The notes below the pieces were generated by a model, which saw only the letters and a list, made by a program, of their open reading frames with translations, had not been told where the DNA came from and ran no database searches. Positions 15,254 to 17,914 of a stretch of 17,914 nucleotides of DNA are shown piece after piece. The stretch spans positions 1 through 17,914 of the forward strand of contig JAODMX010000338.1 of NCBI GenBank assembly GCA_025464735.1, in the 5' to 3' direction. Every line of letters starts with the position of its first letter. The first letter of the stretch is position 1. The position numbers and the translations under genes were made by a program. The stretch comes from Frondihabitans sp. GTDB lineage: Bacteria > Actinomycetota > Actinomycetes > Actinomycetales > Microbacteriaceae.

Positions 15254-15727
15254 ATGGCTGGGAAGAACGAAATTGCTGTCCGCGACGTCGAAGCGGCGGA
15301 TGCCGCCGCGTGGGCCGAGCTCTACACCGGCTATCGGGACTTCTACGAGCTGCCCCGCGATGCCGACGCCGTGGCGCGCATCTGGTCGTGGGTGCTCGGA
15401 CGGCAGCACTCGTTGCGGGGGCTCGTCGTCGTCGGGGAGTCCGGCGAGCTTGTCGCGCTCGCGAATCTGCGCCTGTTCGCGCGTCCCTCTTCCGGAACCC
15501 TCGGGCTCTACCTGGACGACCTGTTCACCGCGCCGGCAGCCCGCGGATCGGGCGCCGGCCGTGCGTTGCTCGGACGTGCCGCCGAGATCGCTGCGGAGGA
15601 GGGCGCCACCGTCGTGCGCTGGATCACCGCCGCCAGCAACGCGACGGCCCGCCGCCTCTACGATGCCCACGCGACGGCCACCCCCTGGGTGACCTACGAC
15701 ATGCGTCCCGCTGCGCCCGGCTCCTGA
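15254..15727 (+). CDS. GNAT-family N-acetyltransferase
   Basis: A 157-aa cytosolic acetyltransferase of the GNAT fold. Residues 55-75 form the central beta strands, YLDDLFTAPAARGSGAGRAL (86-105) carries the acetyl-CoA pyrophosphate-binding motif A with R97-G-S-G-A-G102, and ITAASNATARRLYDA (124-138) is the C-terminal motif B helix with the common N-x-x-A-x-x-L-Y pattern. It transfers an acetyl group from acetyl-CoA to an amine; the acceptor is unknown. GAAGG sits just before the ATG at 15254 with AGG further upstream. It is divergent from the methyltransferase remnant, and its stop is followed by a run of 10-bp repeats. Confidence 0.88.
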   Translation: MAGKNEIAVRDVEAADAAAWAELYTGYRDFYELPRDADAVARIWSWVLGRQHSLRGLVVVGESGELVALANLRLFARPSSGTLGLYLDDLFTAPAARGSGAGRALLGRAAEIAAEEGATVVRWITAASNATARRLYDAHATATPWVTYDMRPAAPGS

Positions 15728-15729
15728 GC

Positions 15730-15769
15730 GTTGCACCCCGTTTCACCCCGTTGCACCCCGTTTCGCCCC
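15730..15769. repeat. Four tandem 10-bp repeats
   Basis: GTTGCACCCC, GTTTCACCCC, GTTGCACCCC and GTTTCGCCCC follow one another without gaps, also readable as two 20-bp units. They occupy the gap between the convergent GNAT and SDR genes. The repetition is certain; any role is unknown. Confidence 0.85.
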
Positions 15770-15797
15770 TTCGAACCCTCGGCCGCGCTCCCGCCGC

Positions 15798-16601
15798 TCA
15801 GCCCATCCGCACGACGTTGCCGGTTACGCGCCGCCCCGCCTCCGACACGAGGAACGCCACCACATCGGCCACCTCGTGCGGCTCCGCGACGTCGAAGAAC
15901 GACGGGTTGTCGGCGACGGCGGCCCGGACATCGTCGGTGACCCAGCCGGTGTCGGTCACCGGTGGATGCACGGCGTTCGCCGTGACCCCGAACTGACTCA
16001 ACTCGAGGCTTGCCGACATCGTGTAGTTGACCAGGGCGGCTTTCGCGGCACCGTACGAGACCTCCTGCGGGAAGCCGTGTTCGCCACCCGAGGTCATCGA
16101 GACGATGCGTCCCCACGTGGCGTCCCGCTCCTGGATCCTGCGCGCGAATTCCGAGATCAGGATCGCGCCTGCCCTCGCATCGACGCCGAACTGGCGATCG
16201 AAGGTCTCGGCGGAGACGGGCGTCAGGAGCCGACCGACCCAGTCGCGGTCCTTCGGCGCGAAGGTGTCGCGCAGCGACGCAGTCGCGTTGTTGACGAGCA
16301 CGTCGACGGGCCCGAAGGCCTCTTCGGCTCGATCGAACAGGGTCGGGATGACCGTGGCGTCGAGGAGGTCCGCGGAGATCGCCAGCGCTCGGCCGCCGCG
16401 GTCGACGATGCGGGCGGCGACGTCGGATCCGTCGGCGAGATGGGCGTCGCGGAGGCGCTGCGGGGTGCCTTCGTCGGCGGCGGTGTCGAGTTGCAGGTAG
16501 GCGAGGACGACGGCGACTCCGTCGTCGGCGAGCCGCTCGGCGACCGCGGCCCCGATGCCGTGGTTGGCCCCCGTGATGACGGCGACGTGAGTCTCAGTCA
16601 T
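15798..16601 (-). CDS. Short-chain dehydrogenase/reductase (FabG-like)
   Basis: A 267-aa SDR-family oxidoreductase. TGANHGIG (10-17) is the TGxxxGIG cofactor-binding motif, NNAT (104-107) replaces the usual NNAG, S171 (MTSGG) and Y183-x3-K187 (YGAAK) supply the catalytic Ser-Tyr-Lys residues. ANAVHPPVTDTGW (208-220) and VTGNVVRMG at the end match the classic 3-oxoacyl-ACP-reductase-like subfamily. It reduces or oxidises a carbonyl/alcohol using NAD(P)H; the substrate is unknown. I start it at the ATG at 16601 because the Rossmann strand follows directly; the frame stays open to 16640. An insertion around residues 46-64 is longer than in standard FabG. Confidence 0.9.
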   Translation of the reverse strand: MTETHVAVITGANHGIGAAVAERLADDGVAVVLAYLQLDTAADEGTPQRLRDAHLADGSDVAARIVDRGGRALAISADLLDATVIPTLFDRAEEAFGPVDVLVNNATASLRDTFAPKDRDWVGRLLTPVSAETFDRQFGVDARAGAILISEFARRIQERDATWGRIVSMTSGGEHGFPQEVSYGAAKAALVNYTMSASLELSQFGVTANAVHPPVTDTGWVTDDVRAAVADNPSFFDVAEPHEVADVVAFLVSEAGRRVTGNVVRMG

Positions 16602-16627
16602 CCTTCGACTGTAGGGCTCCCGTAGGC

Positions 16628-16688
16628 GGCGAGTGTCCACAAAACGCTGCCTCTACGCGCGCCAGACAGCAATACGGGGACACTCGCC
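16628..16688. repeat. 11-bp inverted repeat flanking 39 bp
   Basis: GGCGAGTGTCC (16628-16638) is perfectly inverted as GGACACTCGCC (16678-16688). The pair encloses 39 bp between the SDR and CPBP genes. It could form a stem with a large loop or mark the ends of a tiny inserted element; nothing else decides between these. Confidence 0.6.
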
Positions 16689-16775
16689 GGGGGCGGGGCC
16701 GGGGGCGGGGGCAAGGGCAGGCGCAAGGGCAGGCGCGGGGCGGGGCAGAGCGGGGGCCGGGCAGCGCGGAGGGTC
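16689..16775 (+). other. G-rich tract with quadruplex motif; C-rich on the transcribed minus-strand RNA
   Basis: GGGGG-C-GGGG-CC-GGGGG-C-GGGGG (16689-16711) is a canonical four-run G-quadruplex motif, followed by GCAAGGGCAGGC repeated twice and more G runs. In the RNA of the upstream minus-strand CPBP gene it is C-rich and G-poor immediately after the stop, which suits Rho-dependent termination. Confidence 0.55.
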
Positions 16776-17547
16776 AGCGGGGCCAGGTCAGCAGCACCGC
16801 CACGCCGTTGAAGACGACGTGCGCGATGATCGCGCCCCCGAGTCGCCCGGTCGAGGCTACGAGGCCACCGGCGAACAGGCCGAGCACGAAGGTGCTGGCC
16901 AGCGTGAGCGCTGTGGGCGCGGCGGGAGCGACGAGCACGTGCAGCGCGGCGAAGACGAGTGCGGTGACGGCGGCGGCCGTCCAGCGCGAGAGGGGATCGG
17001 CGCGGGCAGCGCCCGCGGGTGAGAACGCCGACGTCAGGGCGCCCTGCAGCAGCCCACGGAAGAACAGCTCCTCCACGAGGGGAGCCACGATCACCGGCGC
17101 CACCACCATGACGACGAGCAGCGAGGCGGCGGGCGCCCCGCCGAGGGTCGGCGACGCAGCGAGCCCCGTGAAGCCCGTGAGCGCAATCGACGCGACAGTC
17201 GCGAGACCCCGCGCGATGAGGCCGGCGGCGCACCCCCAAATCAGGTCACGCCAGGAGAACCACCGAGCGAGGCCGAGCGCGGCCGCAGGGGGCGCCACGG
17301 CCGCCGCCGGAGGGCGAGCGGCAGGCCTAAAAGCGGCCCGAAAGGTAGGCCAGACCACTACTGCGACGGCAGCCCCGAGGGGCACCCAGACCGCGAGATA
17401 GCCCAGCCACGTCAGCAATGCCGGGCTCCATGCAACCGTGGCGGTGCGGAAGGAGGCGCCCCCAAGGATCCGGCTGGCGACGATTGCGAGGACCAGCCCG
17501 AGCATCGCAATCGGCAACCGCCGCGACGATCTGACCCCACCACTCAT
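16774..17547 (-). CDS. CPBP-family intramembrane metalloprotease
   Basis: A 257-aa integral membrane protein of the CAAX protease/bacteriocin-processing (Abi) family. Its three conserved motifs are present: EELFFRG (159-165, E159, E160, R164), FAALH (199-203, H203) and HVVFN (243-247, H243, N247), which coordinate the metal within the membrane. About seven to eight hydrophobic helices surround them, and an Ala/Pro-rich loop lies at 73-90. Members process membrane-embedded peptides, or in some bacteria protect against bacteriocins; the substrate is unknown. I chose the ATG at 17547, since the longer frame upstream reads as non-membrane, Cys-rich sequence. No Shine-Dalgarno is visible; TACTTT lies six bases upstream of the ATG, so a leaderless transcript is possible. 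Confidence 0.87.
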   Translation of the reverse strand: MSGGVRSSRRLPIAMLGLVLAIVASRILGGASFRTATVAWSPALLTWLGYLAVWVPLGAAVAVVVWPTFRAAFRPAARPPAAAVAPPAAALGLARWFSWRDLIWGCAAGLIARGLATVASIALTGFTGLAASPTLGGAPAASLLVVMVVAPVIVAPLVEELFFRGLLQGALTSAFSPAGAARADPLSRWTAAAVTALVFAALHVLVAPAAPTALTLASTFVLGLFAGGLVASTGRLGGAIIAHVVFNGVAVLLTWPR

Positions 17548-17682
17548 GTGACCAAAGTAAGGGCACGCAGTGCAATAGCGGTGCCGGGCGTGGCCAGCCT
17601 GTGAGAATATGTCGATGTGCCAGCTAGGAACGGGCGCACAGCGGCAGTCAGCCTGGGGCCGCACGAATAGGGAGGCCGAAGC

Positions 17683-17914
17683 GTGGAGCTTCGCGACTAC
17701 ATCAAGGTGTTGCGCAAAGGGTGGGCACTCATCGTTGTGCTCGCCCTCGTCGGTGTTGCGGCGGCAGCGACCTATTCGATCGTGAAGAAGCCCGTCTACA
17801 GTGCTTCGGCGCAGGTGTTCGTGTCGACACAGTCGGGCAGCAGTGTCGCCGATCTCGTGCAGGGATCGACCTTCACGCAGCAGCGTGTCACGACCTACGC
17901 CAATCTCGTCACCA
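17683..17914 (+). CDS. Wzz-type chain-length determinant / tyrosine-kinase protein (partial)
   Basis: The first 77 codons of a gene that runs off the window. It starts at GTG, with GGGAGG (17670-17675) seven bases upstream. The protein begins with a short cytoplasmic segment ELRDYIKVLRKGW, then a transmembrane helix (about residues 15-32, ALIVVLALVGVAAAATYSIV) and an extracytoplasmic region with PVYSASAQVFVST and RVTTYANLVT, the classic Wzz/CpsC N-terminal pattern. In actinobacteria such proteins often continue into a cytoplasmic tyrosine autokinase domain; that part lies outside the window. The family sets polysaccharide chain length and export, which fits the glycopolymer genes in this window. 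Confidence 0.85.
   Translation, partial: MELRDYIKVLRKGWALIVVLALVGVAAAATYSIVKKPVYSASAQVFVSTQSGSSVADLVQGSTFTQQRVTTYANLVT

Noticed and set aside
17548..17664. N-terminal extension of the CPBP protein
   Set aside because: The added 39 residues are Cys/His-rich and unlike a membrane protein N-terminus; the hydrophobic protein begins naturally at 17547.

Overview
The window is high-GC bacterial chromosome with GTG and TTG starts alongside ATG, dense coding and strong GC bias at third codon positions. An Rpf-like secreted muralytic protein with a LysM domain, a PopR/ClgR-type regulator beside a clpP pair, and CDP-glycerol-type glycopolymer transferases all point to an actinobacterium. A member of the Microbacteriaceae is my best guess, but this is family-level inference without any search.

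Layout. Positions 1-700: a DUF3892-like protein, a 44-aa membrane miniprotein and the first copy of a 72-bp palindrome. 678-2370: an NAD(P)-binding reductase (-) and a secreted Rpf/LysM protein (+) with a long, strongly base-paired leader. 2370-2790: a gene-poor stretch of nested hairpins ending in a 36-aa ORF with a perfect Shine-Dalgarno. 2807-4672: an ArsR-type regulator translationally coupled to an MFS exporter, behind a perfect 19-bp palindrome that is the likely operator. 4641-4826: a small antisense-overlapping hypothetical. 4931-12515 (-): a cell-envelope glycopolymer block made of two tandem TagF-like proteins (one fused to a GT4 glycosyltransferase, the other without its catalytic half), a GT-C-like membrane protein and a GT39/PMT-like mannosyltransferase. 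12516-14430: a PopR-like XRE regulator (+) convergent with a clpP pair (-). 14444-17547: DUF1905 protein, a methyltransferase remnant, GNAT, SDR and a CPBP membrane protease. 17683-end: the start of a Wzz-type chain-length/tyrosine-kinase protein, cut by the window edge.

How things fit together. The most coherent system is the PopR/ClpP locus. The regulator ends in AIAA, an ssrA-like degron. Related palindromes (TCTGC-N5-GCAGA core) lie upstream of both the regulator and the clpP operon, and the second ClpP has lost its catalytic serine (Ala in its place) while keeping His and Asp. This looks like a self-limiting proteostasis circuit that builds a ClpP ring with one active and one inactive partner type. 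The glycopolymer genes probably act on a surface polymer at the membrane, together with the Wzz-like gene.

The most unusual non-coding feature is the three-copy, 72-bp near-perfect palindrome centred on CCTAGG or CCGAGG. It occurs twice between convergent genes and once against the broken end of the methyltransferase remnant, so it could be a terminator, a mobile palindromic unit, or both.
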